From a virus: DNA of 52,367 nt. The notes below the pieces were generated by a model that saw only the letters and a program-made list of their open reading frames with translations, was not told the DNA's origin and did not search any database. Made by a program: the position numbers and the translations under genes. Positions 30,274 through 37,755 of this stretch are shown here, piece after piece; position 1 is the first letter of the stretch; each line of letters begins with the position of its first letter. Location of the stretch: the IMG/VR virus record IMGVR_UViG_3300022680_000054, positions 1 through 52,367 of that record; one strand, written 5' to 3'.

Positions 30274-31332
30274 ATGTATTTTATCCGTCACGCAACGCTA
30301 GACGATATACCAGCCATCAAGCAGATCGCCAATCGCTATAAAAATGAATTGGGGTTTGTTAACCGTGCCGCGCTGTCGGAATCAGTAAACAGGCATGAGC
30401 TATTTGTAGCTGCGTTGCAAGATGGGCAAGTGGTCGGCTTTGTGAATTGGCACCTGCGGCGCGATGAATGGACAACCATTTATGAAATTGCGGTGCGACC
30501 CGATCTAACCGGGCACGGCATTGGACGGGCGCTATTGTATGCTGTACCAACCCCGCACCGCCTGAAATGCACAGTGGATAATCCGGCCAATAGATTCTAT
30601 CAAGGGTCCGGTATGCAATGCGTAGGCGTAGAGGAAGGCCGCAAACGTCCGTTAAACGTGTGGGAGCGGCGTAATTTGTATATCTGGGTGCAAGGCAACA
30701 ACCGCAAGGTGCCCGCCATTGCCCGTTATGCTGGTATGGCCTACGGTACGCGCCACGATGATACCCCGCGGGCGTGGCCGTTCATGGTAGATATAAATTG
30801 GAAGCGATACGACTGGGATGATTACCTACACAAAATACGGCGGTGGCGCCCAGTGATGGCAATGGTGCCCGATTATGAACACGAAGGGCAGCGAATGCAA
30901 CTATACCGCCAGATTGACGACCTACAAGCAGCGGGTGTATTGCGCGTGTTGGTCTGCCCTAAATTTAACGGGGCAGTTAAACATATCCCCTGGCGCTGTG
31001 TGGTGGCGGTGAGCGTGCCCAGTTCTTACGCGGGTTTTGTGCCCGATTATCGTGAATTGGCCGGGCGTCGTGTCCACCTTCTAGGCGGTAGCCCTAACAA
31101 ACAAAAGGAGATGATAACTCAAATGCTGGGTTCGGGTGTCCGGGTATGGTCACTTGATGGAAATTCACACAACGCCGCCAGCGCTAAGGGTACAGTGTGG
31201 GCCGATGACAAATGGCGACGGGCAAAACCACATGAAGCGGTGGAAAAGTATCATACAATGCAAATATCGGCCTATAACATTACCCGAACAATGCAACGGG
31301 CCGGAGCAGTCACACAATTGCCGCTGTTGTAG
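30274..31332 (+). CDS. GNAT acetyltransferase fused to a DUF6610-like domain
   Basis: 352 residues from ATG 30274 (GAGGA 5 bases upstream). Residues 1-125 are a GNAT domain: IRHATLDDIPAIKQIAN at the N-terminus and the acetyl-CoA loop VRPDLTGHGIGRALL (74-88). From about 140 the sequence fits a phage domain I recall as DUF6610: YAGMAYGTRHDD, MVDINWKRYDWDDYL, VVAVSVPSSYAGFVPDY, RRVHLLGGSPNKQ and VWSLDGNSHN. The latter has the look of a TIM-barrel related to base-exchange enzymes, which would point to DNA or RNA base modification, but no 7-deazaguanine pathway gene is visible. That link is a hypothesis. Confidence 0.7.
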   Translation: MYFIRHATLDDIPAIKQIANRYKNELGFVNRAALSESVNRHELFVAALQDGQVVGFVNWHLRRDEWTTIYEIAVRPDLTGHGIGRALLYAVPTPHRLKCTVDNPANRFYQGSGMQCVGVEEGRKRPLNVWERRNLYIWVQGNNRKVPAIARYAGMAYGTRHDDTPRAWPFMVDINWKRYDWDDYLHKIRRWRPVMAMVPDYEHEGQRMQLYRQIDDLQAAGVLRVLVCPKFNGAVKHIPWRCVVAVSVPSSYAGFVPDYRELAGRRVHLLGGSPNKQKEMITQMLGSGVRVWSLDGNSHNAASAKGTVWADDKWRRAKPHEAVEKYHTMQISAYNITRTMQRAGAVTQLPLL

Positions 31333-31385
31333 ACCCCTTCCGCATTACGTATAAGGGTCGATAGTCGAAACTAAGGAGAGAACGC

Positions 31386-31760
31386 ATGGGAAAGACACGA
31401 GAATACTTTGATGCAGTTGAGGAAATCCAGCGCGAGCTTGAACGTCACGAAAAAGAAGCAAAATCGCACGAGCATAATGGCAGATCGGGATACCGCAACT
31501 ATTGCGAAATGATGGCCTTCCGAGATGGTATGTTGTACGCGCTGGAACTCATGGGCATCGACGTTCTGGACTTGGGCCTGGAATACTGTTTTACGGAGCC
31601 GCTACAGCCAGCCGCGCCCGCGTGCCCTGAGTGCGGTACTGAACAGATTCAAGGGGATGATGAGATAGACGGTCTACCGTATTGGTATTGTGGTGCCTGC
31701 CAAGTTACCGCTGAGGATGCACAGGCCGACAACTGGCGCAAGCAACAAACCACCGACTGA
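31386..31760 (+). CDS. Early protein with C-terminal zinc ribbon
   Basis: 124 residues. An N-terminal charged helix (YFDAVEEIQRELERHEKEAK) precedes a middle helical part and a zinc ribbon made of CPECG (79-83) and CGAC (101-104). ACTAAGGAGAGAACGC precedes the ATG, in a leader shared with the gene at 32452. Ends TTD with the CACCGACTGACCGCC boundary sequence. Function unknown. Confidence 0.65.
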   Translation: MGKTREYFDAVEEIQRELERHEKEAKSHEHNGRSGYRNYCEMMAFRDGMLYALELMGIDVLDLGLEYCFTEPLQPAAPACPECGTEQIQGDDEIDGLPYWYCGACQVTAEDAQADNWRKQQTTD

Positions 31761-31809
31761 CCGCCCGCCGCACTCGAACAACACGAATACGAAGTTAAGG
31801 AGATTGAAT

Positions 31810-32139
31810 ATGCAATTTTATCGAGCAGATTACCCAACAATCATGAGCGGGCTTGTCGTACGCTACAAAGGCATTGTGAACTATGCCAACCACCCAGAGG
31901 TCAATGTATCACGAGATGGTGTTTCGTTTGATGGTTGTTGGCCGACAATGAAACCGGGGTCGCTTGCTGTATTGCGCGATTTGTTGTTACACGCTGAACG
32001 TCAGCATATAGAGATCATGCGACATGATCGAGCGTTGCCATTCGATAGCGATCCCGTGTGTGTCGTACGCCATATCAAGCCCCACTTCGGCAGTAAGGCA
32101 AAGGGGGAAGTGTTAGCTGAGCGAAAGCTCACCGACTGA
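31810..32139 (+). CDS. Small early protein, function unknown
   Basis: 109 residues from ATG 31810; AAGGAG lies 8 bases upstream in a leader that repeats GAATACGAAGTTAA from 28919. Mixed alpha/beta: SGLVVRYKGIVNYANHP, SVSFDG-like strand, LAVLRDLLLHAERQHIEIMRH quoted as LAVLRDLLLHAERQ. Ends KLTD with the repeated CACCGACTGACCGCC boundary. No family recognised. Confidence 0.6.
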   Translation: MQFYRADYPTIMSGLVVRYKGIVNYANHPEVNVSRDGVSFDGCWPTMKPGSLAVLRDLLLHAERQHIEIMRHDRALPFDSDPVCVVRHIKPHFGSKAKGEVLAERKLTD

Positions 32140-32193
32140 CCGCCAGCATCGCACGTGGCATAGCCGAAAAAAGCCCATAAGGAGGGCGAAGCA

Positions 32194-32403
32194 ATGAAAT
32201 TGTGGAAAGCTCGTTACTGGCTACGCGAGATGCGCAGGCGAACTCGCGTGTTTTTCGCGTGGTTCGATCTATGGGTGGGACTGTACTGGGACACAAAAAA
32301 GTACATTCTATATCTATGCCCACTGCCGATGCTGGTTATCAGTATAGACTTTGGGCCTCCGCGTCTGCCATTGTGGAGTAAGCACCGGCTGCGGATTAAT
32401 TAA
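32194..32403 (+). CDS. Small basic, tryptophan-rich protein
   Basis: 69 residues; the first 20 are strongly basic (WKARYWLREMRRRTR), followed by an aromatic and hydrophobic stretch (VFFAWFDLWVGLYW, YILYLCPLPMLVISI) that may associate with the membrane. AAGGAGGG 10 bases upstream. Function unknown. Confidence 0.55.
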   Translation: MKLWKARYWLREMRRRTRVFFAWFDLWVGLYWDTKKYILYLCPLPMLVISIDFGPPRLPLWSKHRLRIN

Positions 32404-32451
32404 CCGACCCGCAATTCGTATAAGGTCGATAGCCGAAACGGAGATTAAACG

Positions 32452-32604
32452 ATGTTGATGGAAACGCTTTACGATTATTGTCCTGTCTGTCAGGATATTA
32501 TGGAATACGATTATGAGCTTGAGTGCTCGGTCTGCACTCACTGCAATGTCACGGTGCCAGAAGCCCAAGCCACCCCCGCGCCAAGCGCGGAAGGGGGCGA
32601 GTGA
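32452..32604 (+). CDS. 50-residue zinc-ribbon-like protein (duplicate of 29330)
   Basis: ATG 32452 follows a leader CGTATAAGGTCGATAG.CGAAAC with GGAG. The 50 codons encode YDYCPVCQDIMEYDYELE and CSVCTHCNVTV, matching the protein at 29330 over about 30 residues. The end SAEGGE, encoded with an internal GGAAGGGGG, serves as ribosome-binding site for the next gene, whose ATG overlaps the stop (TGATG). Function unknown. Confidence 0.6.
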   Translation: MLMETLYDYCPVCQDIMEYDYELECSVCTHCNVTVPEAQATPAPSAEGGE

Positions 32605-32804
32605 TGGAATACAACGACCAGACAAAAACGCTCCATATTCGACTGATGGACGCTGAGCACGCCGGGCTAGACTGGTCGGCGCTACAATTCGAGATGAGTG
32701 TGTATGGTCTGGACGAGTCAATCTGGCCGGACACTATCGTGATTGATGTAAAGACCGGAGCCGTGCAGTTAATCCGACCCGCCGACGCGGAAGGGGGAGA
32801 GTGA
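32604..32804 (+). CDS. Small early protein, function unknown
   Basis: 66 residues from ATG 32604. Beta-rich pattern (KTLHIRLMDAEHAG, LQFEMSVYGLDESIW, DTIVIDVKTGAVQLI). Ends DAEGGE with a copy of the GGAAGGGGG-x-GAGTGATG junction seen at the end of the preceding gene, so the two gene ends are homologous although the proteins are not. Confidence 0.6.
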   Translation: MEYNDQTKTLHIRLMDAEHAGLDWSALQFEMSVYGLDESIWPDTIVIDVKTGAVQLIRPADAEGGE

Positions 32805-33031
32805 TGGGAACTAAGATCACCGAAAAGACACTAACCACCGGCCAGCGTAGCGCACTTGTCAACTCATGGTGGGAACCGCAATGGCGGCGCGACTTCACCG
32901 AGGGCCAGGTCATAGACATATTCGAGCCGCTTTGCCAGTTAGGGCTGATGGATTACGACTATGAGCTAGACGCCTATGTGCGGTCAAAGGACGGGCACGA
33001 GCTGCTCAAATCGTGGGGCTTCACCCGGTAA
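32804..33031 (+). CDS. Small early protein, last gene of the rightward block
   Basis: 75 residues from ATG 32804 (TGATG overlap; GTG 32801 possible). Contains a helix (SALVNSWWEPQWRRDFTEG) and LMDYDYELDAYVRSKDG, whose MDYDYELD segment echoes MEYDYELE of the protein at 32452. Function unknown. Confidence 0.55.
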   Translation: MGTKITEKTLTTGQRSALVNSWWEPQWRRDFTEGQVIDIFEPLCQLGLMDYDYELDAYVRSKDGHELLKSWGFTR

Positions 33032-33034
33032 TGA

Positions 33035-33060
33035 GATCGTAGAATCGCACTTACACGATC
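33035..33060. terminator. Inverted repeat between convergent transcription units
   Basis: GATCGT (33035-33040) and ACGATC (33055-33060) form a 6-bp stem with a 14-base loop at the meeting point of the rightward block and the leftward tail operon. No long T-run, so a weak terminator at best. Confidence 0.4.
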
Positions 33061-34237
33061 AAATAATCTTCTCGGTCGTCAGTGCCCCACCATTGTCCAC
33101 CTTCACGCGCCAGTAGCCGCCATCGGGCGCTTGCAGCACCGGATCGCCGCCCACAAAGGCCAGTCCGCCCCGGCGCTGGCCGCCCCACTCCAGGCAGTCG
33201 GTGACCGCAGTTTGCAGGCTGCCCAAGTCGCGGGACACGTTGACCCGGTTCCACCAGCTGGTCGGGTCGATGACCACCCCGGAGCCGTGCAGGGCATCAT
33301 GTACCACGTTGCCGTTGCCGAGTAGCTCAATCGGCGCGGTCCAATTGGCCCCGACCGTGATCTGATTGCCCGGCCCGTTGATGCGCATCCGGCAGCCAGC
33401 AGTGGCCCCCCTACAATCACTGATGACGTTGCGGTTGCCGCCGGAAATGTCTATGCTGTAGGTAGCGTCCTCAGACTCGAACCAGTAGCCGCTGATGAAG
33501 TTTTCCGTAGCGTCTTGCAGGTAGAAGCCGGTGCCCATTGTGCCCTGCATCGCGCCTCCATAAAACTCGTTCATGATGGCGGTATGCAGGTGAACATCGG
33601 TATGGTTCCCCCTAAAGGCGAGGGAATACCAGCGTAACGCGCTGGCGTTGCTGCCCAGGTATAGGCCGGTCTGGCAACCGTAAACCTCCACACCGATGAA
33701 TGTACTTTCGTAGGTTTCCACCGCCGAGAGTCCGGTGGCAAAGTTAGCAATGATGACGTTCTGCCATTGCAGCGTAGCGACCCGCGTTTTAGTTGCCCCG
33801 GTAGCGATGCCGGTGGTTGTGCGCTGGTCGTCGCCCTCACCGACCACCATTACATTTTCGAGGTTCAGCGGCGCGGCGCGGGCATCGATGCCGATCCCGT
33901 CGGTGGCCGTACATTCCAGCACCGATCCGCTTGTTCGATAGTCGTAGGCGTCCCCCCAGCCAGCGGAGCCGAATAGGCTACGGTTGGCTGTCCTGGCGAC
34001 CATTCCCCGAATGGTCAATGGCTGAGATATGGTTATGCGCTCGAAGCTGTGCCGCCCCGCTGGTACCATCAGTACGCCGCCATCGGGCACGGCATTCACC
34101 GCTGCCTGTAGTGTAGTATAATCATCCGCCCACACCTTACCGTGATACCGCGCGTGCAGGTCCTTGTGGTCCTGCAGGTGTTGTTCCCGCGTCCGGCTGA
34201 AGGTGAATATTTCGGGCAGTTTAGTAACCATCGTCAT
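33059..34237 (-). CDS. Tail spike-like beta-helix protein
   Basis: About 392 residues from ATG 34237 (34231 also possible). After an N-terminal adaptor (TFSRTREQHLQDHKDLHARYHGK quoted as TFSRTREQHLQDHKDL), LQAAVNAVPDGGVLMVPAGRH starts a pectate-lyase-like right-handed beta-helix: repeated short strands with turns (LNLENVMVVGEGDD, VIIANFATGLSAVE, GCQTGLYLGSNAS, GNRNVISDCRG, GPGNQITVG). Such proteins form trimeric receptor-binding or depolymerase spikes. No catalytic residues can be assigned. Last gene of the tail operon. Confidence 0.7.
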   Translation of the reverse strand: MTMVTKLPEIFTFSRTREQHLQDHKDLHARYHGKVWADDYTTLQAAVNAVPDGGVLMVPAGRHSFERITISQPLTIRGMVARTANRSLFGSAGWGDAYDYRTSGSVLECTATDGIGIDARAAPLNLENVMVVGEGDDQRTTTGIATGATKTRVATLQWQNVIIANFATGLSAVETYESTFIGVEVYGCQTGLYLGSNASALRWYSLAFRGNHTDVHLHTAIMNEFYGGAMQGTMGTGFYLQDATENFISGYWFESEDATYSIDISGGNRNVISDCRGATAGCRMRINGPGNQITVGANWTAPIELLGNGNVVHDALHGSGVVIDPTSWWNRVNVSRDLGSLQTAVTDCLEWGGQRRGGLAFVGGDPVLQAPDGGYWRVKVDNGGALTTEKII

Positions 34238-34253
34238 ACCCCGGCCAACTATC

Positions 34254-35054
34254 TCACACACTAATCCCGTACAAACTGGACAGATACGCCAGATTCTGCG
34301 CCTTCTGGGCGGCATCGTGGGCGACGTTGTAACAAATAACGCGGGCCAGTTTTCCGGTCAGGTACCCGGCACCGGACAGGAAGCCGATCTTGGCGACGCC
34401 CCCCATGTTGGTTGTGTTGCCACTGGCGGTATTCGATTCTGCGCCACCGTCTACGCTTATCGTGATATTGATGCCGTCATGCCTGCCATAAACAATCTGC
34501 CAGCCCGTGCTGGTGGACGTAGTTACCACGTCGGTATTGCCATCCCAGTTGTAATGACCCACCACCGGCCCGGTGCTGCGAAAATGACAGAAATCGAAGA
34601 AGGCCCCACCCCCACCTAGGACAAGTTCGTTCTGGTAGGGCGTGGCGTTGTCGGTGTTAAAACTGGTCGGATTGACAACCGCGTAGAAGGTCTTGGCTCC
34701 GGCGGTAAATATAACATTGTTGTTGGGGCCATCAGAAAAATAATCATCGACGCCGTCGAACGTCAGGGACGGCAGACCGTTGATCTGGTTGGTCTCATAC
34801 AGGGGACGCTCACCACCTGCTACCTGGGCCACGTCGTGACTGTTGCCGCTCTGGTCCAACCACGACCCTACCGGGTCACCATTGCCGGAGACTACACCCC
34901 CCGCAGTCTGGTAGACGTCGGTGCGGCTGTCCAGGTCCAGCGTCAGGCTGGTGCGTACAATATCCAGCGCCGCCCCGGCCTGCTGCAGCGTACCCAGCGG
35001 GTGACCCATCCAACGGCTTACCAGCGGCTCGCCTAAAAATCGAAATCCACTCAT
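34254..35054 (-). CDS. Concanavalin/LamG-like tail protein
   Basis: 266 residues. The pattern VSGNGDPVGSWLDQSGNSHD, then PSLTFDGVDDYFSD, TFYAVVNPTSF and GWQIVYGRHDG-ITISVDGG is that of LamG/concanavalin-like jelly-roll domains in phage tail or virion proteins, which bind sugars. The C-terminus ends IGFLSGAGYLTGKLARVICYN, typical of this fold. Coupled to the previous gene by ATGA. Probably a receptor-binding or virion surface module. Confidence 0.7.
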   Translation of the reverse strand: MSGFRFLGEPLVSRWMGHPLGTLQQAGAALDIVRTSLTLDLDSRTDVYQTAGGVVSGNGDPVGSWLDQSGNSHDVAQVAGGERPLYETNQINGLPSLTFDGVDDYFSDGPNNNVIFTAGAKTFYAVVNPTSFNTDNATPYQNELVLGGGGAFFDFCHFRSTGPVVGHYNWDGNTDVVTTSTSTGWQIVYGRHDGINITISVDGGAESNTASGNTTNMGGVAKIGFLSGAGYLTGKLARVICYNVAHDAAQKAQNLAYLSSLYGISV

Positions 35055-35956
35055 GTCTTTATCCTTAACAAACTAAACCCTGGCGGACGACAGCCCGAAG
35101 GCTCCGGTGTTGGGGGCACGCTGATAGTTAAGTTGCCCCAGGCATCCAGCAGTACGGCCTGCCCCCACAGCGAAAAGTCCCACCAACTGTTTCCGGTTTC
35201 CTTTTGTAAGCCAAACCAGGCCACCGGCCAGCCATCGCTGGCGTGCTGGGCAAACCACTGCATTTGTTCAACGACGTCCTGGTCTTCCCAGCGTAGATGA
35301 TGGGCCGCGTTACGGTGACCCTTCGCCCAGGAAGCCGTACTGCTGTCCGAGACATTCCATTCATTGATCGCCTTGCGGTGGTGCGGGATGCCCAAGCGGT
35401 CACAGGCTAATTCTGCAAACCGATGCCGCGCGGCCAGCGCTTCGGCATAGTCGGCCATCGTGCCCCAGTCGGCGGCATGGTAACAGTGCCAGCCCTCGAT
35501 ATGCCAGCCATCGGCCAGCGCCCGGTACACATCTCCGAACTGCTGGAACAGTTGCAGGATGACCCGTTCCTGCCAGGTGGTGTTGGGGGTATCAAACTCG
35601 GAAAGCCCTACCGGGTGCCCCTGCCCCCAATTGCCCACACACAACCGCAGACCCTTTTCGCGCGCCGTTTGCATGGCTTCCAGCGTCTTGGTGGCGGTGA
35701 CCTTGTAATGCAGCGGGTGCGGCTCGTTAATGTACTGGGTATAGATGTCGTTGCGCACCTGGCCGATCTGCTGGTGCATTTCCCAGGCCGCACGGTACAC
35801 GAAGTCACGCCCGCTCTCAGCGGTGGCGGCGTGGTTGTCGTCCGGCCACAGGCGCACGATGACCGTAGCCGTGGGGTCTGCCTCGATGATGTCACGCGCC
35901 GGGCCGTAACTGAAGGTGACGTAACAGCCGCCGGGATAGGTGGCCGCCCAGGCCAA
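35051..35956 (-). CDS. Glycoside-hydrolase-like TIM-barrel protein, N-terminus uncertain
   Basis: At least 301 residues from TTG 35956. The features YTQYINEPHPLHYK (NEP pattern of acid/base glutamates in clan A glycosidases), LCVGNWGQGHP, WHCYHAADWG and KAINEWNVSD (second glutamate) suggest a cellulase-like barrel, plausible as a cell-wall or capsule-degrading lysin or tail hydrolase. The frame stays open upstream through the end of the preceding gene and encodes GTGFNDTNWPLEWVL, which looks like real protein, but no ATG, GTG or TTG is found there for about 60 codons. A non-standard start, frameshift from the upstream gene or sequence error is possible. Confidence 0.6.
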   Translation of the reverse strand: MAWAATYPGGCYVTFSYGPARDIIEADPTATVIVRLWPDDNHAATAESGRDFVYRAAWEMHQQIGQVRNDIYTQYINEPHPLHYKVTATKTLEAMQTAREKGLRLCVGNWGQGHPVGLSEFDTPNTTWQERVILQLFQQFGDVYRALADGWHIEGWHCYHAADWGTMADYAEALAARHRFAELACDRLGIPHHRKAINEWNVSDSSTASWAKGHRNAAHHLRWEDQDVVEQMQWFAQHASDGWPVAWFGLQKETGNSWWDFSLWGQAVLLDAWGNLTISVPPTPEPSGCRPPGFSLLRIKT

Positions 35957-35997
35957 TACCCATTCCAGCGGCCAGTTGGTATCATTAAACCCGGTGC

Positions 35998-36438
35998 CTA
36001 ACCGACGGCTTCCTGTTTTGGGCCGGTGAAGCGGCGCACATTTTTCAGCCAGGGCGGCAGGCTGCCGTCTGTGCGCTGGTAACCAAAGCCGCTGATCCCA
36101 CGGTTGCGGGCGGCTGTGTAGGCGGCATGACCGCCAAACAACGAGATCAGGAACGGCAGCAGCAAGGGCACGGCCACTTCCAGCAGTTTAGTGATGTTAA
36201 CCGTCCATTCCTCAAAAGCAGGCAGGTCGCCGCCCAGCTTGCCAAACACGGCAAAACCCAGCCAGAACAGGCCCTGGATGATGAAGTGCAGCGTATTGCT
36301 GCTGGCGTATTTGGCGGGCACAAGCCGCTTGAACACGCTCACCAGCAGGACGATTAACGGTACCGCAAACGGCACCACCGTCAGATCGTTGATCATCGCC
36401 AGTAGTCGTTCCACAAAAATCACAGCGGTGTCTTCCAT
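35998..36438 (-). CDS. Membrane protein, holin candidate
   Basis: 146 residues with three probable transmembrane segments (about 20-42, 49-66 and 84-105) and a basic, soluble tail (NVRRFTGPKQEAVG). AGGAGAATAACC precedes the ATG. It lies between a coiled-coil membrane protein and a putative hydrolase, which fits a lysis cassette; size and topology match class I holins. No direct motif exists for holins, so the call rests on context. Confidence 0.5.
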   Translation of the reverse strand: MEDTAVIFVERLLAMINDLTVVPFAVPLIVLLVSVFKRLVPAKYASSNTLHFIIQGLFWLGFAVFGKLGGDLPAFEEWTVNITKLLEVAVPLLLPFLISLFGGHAAYTAARNRGISGFGYQRTDGSLPPWLKNVRRFTGPKQEAVG

Positions 36439-36665
36439 TGGTTATTCTCCTGTCAATTTATTGGTGTAAAATATGCATCAAAATATGCAAAGTATAATAC
36501 ACCGTTATTAGTGGAGGACCGCCGCGCGGGCGGCAACGGCAGTCCTCTATTCAGTTGTTTGATGCACGTTTCCGGGCGCAGAGCGGCGCACCGGGGATCG
36601 GCTCACCTGCCAGGCCAGGGGGACTTTCGGCCCGTGCAAGTGGGCCGCTCCCCGGTAGGCCGATC
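36439..36665 (-). other. Structured 227-base spacer between lysis-like genes
   Basis: Next to the upstream stop, GGATCGGC and GCCGATCC form an 8-bp perfect stem that encloses the hairpin CGGCCC/GGGCCG. Beyond it (about 36505-36545) AGGAC-GCCG and CGGC-GTCCT pair without a T-tract. The AT-rich remainder has a direct repeat GCATATTTT twice at 13-base spacing, just upstream of the holin-like gene, with TTATACT near 36490 as a possible -10. I see no coding frame. Confidence 0.45.
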
Positions 36666-37316
36666 CTATGCAGCCATTTGATTAGCCATCCATAACCGCA
36701 TCGGCTCCACCAGACCGCGCAGCACGTCCAGCTGCTGCTCCATGTTGGTAATGATGCGATCCGATGCTGCCTTGTCATAGACAAATTCGCTAATGCGCTC
36801 TTTAGCCTGTGACAATTCGGCTTGTGTTTCCTCAAGCCTTTCCTGCGTCTTCTCCAGTCTTTTCTGCATGGCGTTCGCTTCTTCCTCACTGCGTTCATAC
36901 GCCAGCGTTAACGATTCGATTTTAACCTCCTGCTGTTCGATGTGCGCTTCCAGCGCCAGTTTGTCGGACTGGGCCGACTGCACCAGGCGCTGGTATGTTT
37001 CGTCAAGCACATCGATGGCCTTTTTCTGCATCGCGATCTCGCGCTCGTAGTGATCCCGGTCGGTAAGACGCTGGTCTTCCAGGCGCTTGATCTGTTTTTC
37101 CATGTATTCGCGCTCGGATTTGCGCACGCCTTCATGCGCCTCGGCCAATTCCCGACGTAAATCATTTTCTCGCTTGATACGCGAAGCGGTTTCTTCCGCC
37201 TCGCGTCTGTCTTTGGTGTACAGTTTATACATTTGCCGCACACCCCCGTACAACGCCGCGCCGATCACACTGCTGAGCGCGACCACGGCGGGTACAAGTT
37301 CCGCCAGGTTTTCCAT
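36666..37316 (-). CDS. Membrane-anchored coiled-coil protein (inner-membrane spanin-like)
   Basis: 216 residues: one N-terminal transmembrane segment (LVPAVVALSSVIGAALYGGV, about 7-26) followed by a 170-residue charged coiled coil with clear heptads (REYMEKQIKRLEDQRLTDRD and so on). This topology matches Rz-like i-spanins, though it is longer than most, and it could also anchor virion or DNA structures. No overlapping lipoprotein (Rz1-like) gene could be recognised. Uses the recurrent AGGGGGACTAC initiation sequence. Next to the holin candidate. Confidence 0.55.
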   Translation of the reverse strand: MENLAELVPAVVALSSVIGAALYGGVRQMYKLYTKDRREAEETASRIKRENDLRRELAEAHEGVRKSEREYMEKQIKRLEDQRLTDRDHYEREIAMQKKAIDVLDETYQRLVQSAQSDKLALEAHIEQQEVKIESLTLAYERSEEEANAMQKRLEKTQERLEETQAELSQAKERISEFVYDKAASDRIITNMEQQLDVLRGLVEPMRLWMANQMAA

Positions 37317-37338
37317 TTGAGTAGTCCCCCTGCCTTAT

Positions 37339-37755
37339 CTATGTGGTGATATAAAATCCAAATACGTAAATGTCCCAGTCTTCGGTCGTTGCATCCGACC
37401 CTGTCTCTATTGACACCCTGAAGCTGGTGCCCGCCGCATATACCGGATACTCACTATCCCGCACACTGTCGATAATGGCGTAATCCTCGGTGGTGAAGGT
37501 ATAGGTCACCGTGTTCAGGTAATCGTCATAGGTGGCCGCGTTGCCGCCAAAGCTGGCAATGGCCTGCTGCGCCTTGCCGCCGTCGGTGAACGACTCCAGG
37601 TGTATCACTACCTTGGTCACGATCAGCTGCTTGCCCGGTTCCACCACCAGAATATCACTGATGGCGACCGCCGTCGCGTCCACCCCGGTCAGGTGCCCCA
37701 CGATGCTGTCGGCCACTTCATACAGGTGACCGCTGTCTATAAACCCGGTTGTCAT
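37339..37755 (-). CDS. Probable minor virion/tail protein
   Basis: 138 residues, beta-rich (ADSIVGHLTGVDATAVAISD, VTKVVIHLESF, YTFTTEDYAIID, FRVSIETGSDATTEDWDIYV quoted as FRVSIETGSDATTED). Looks like a single jelly-roll or beta-sandwich domain, as in baseplate or tail-tip decoration proteins. Coupled by ATGA to the gene at 37752. Function not established. Confidence 0.6.
   Translation of the reverse strand: MTTGFIDSGHLYEVADSIVGHLTGVDATAVAISDILVVEPGKQLIVTKVVIHLESFTDGGKAQQAIASFGGNAATYDDYLNTVTYTFTTEDYAIIDSVRDSEYPVYAAGTSFRVSIETGSDATTEDWDIYVFGFYITT

Larger units (their letters stand above)
28919..32451 (+). repeat. Recurring leader and boundary sequences of early genes
   Basis: GAATACGAAGTTAA occurs at 28919-28932 and about 31786-31799. 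CGTATAAGG-TCGATAG-CGAAAC occurs before 31386 (about 31346) and before 32452 (about 32417). CACCGACTGACCGCC ends the genes at 31760 and 32139, with a variant at 29245. The copies flank unrelated genes, so they look like junctions used for cassette exchange rather than gene duplication. Confidence 0.6.

Noticed and set aside
24671-33031. Integrase, CRISPR array or complete lysogeny module
   Set aside because: No recombinase signature, no direct-repeat array with unique spacers, and no attachment-site repeat could be found in the window. The gp3/RDF-like protein alone is not evidence of integration.
36551-36898. Embedded Rz1-like lipoprotein in the spanin-like gene
   Set aside because: The overlapping frame has no lipobox at a proper distance from a signal peptide; its hydrophobic part is short and tryptophan/cysteine-rich.
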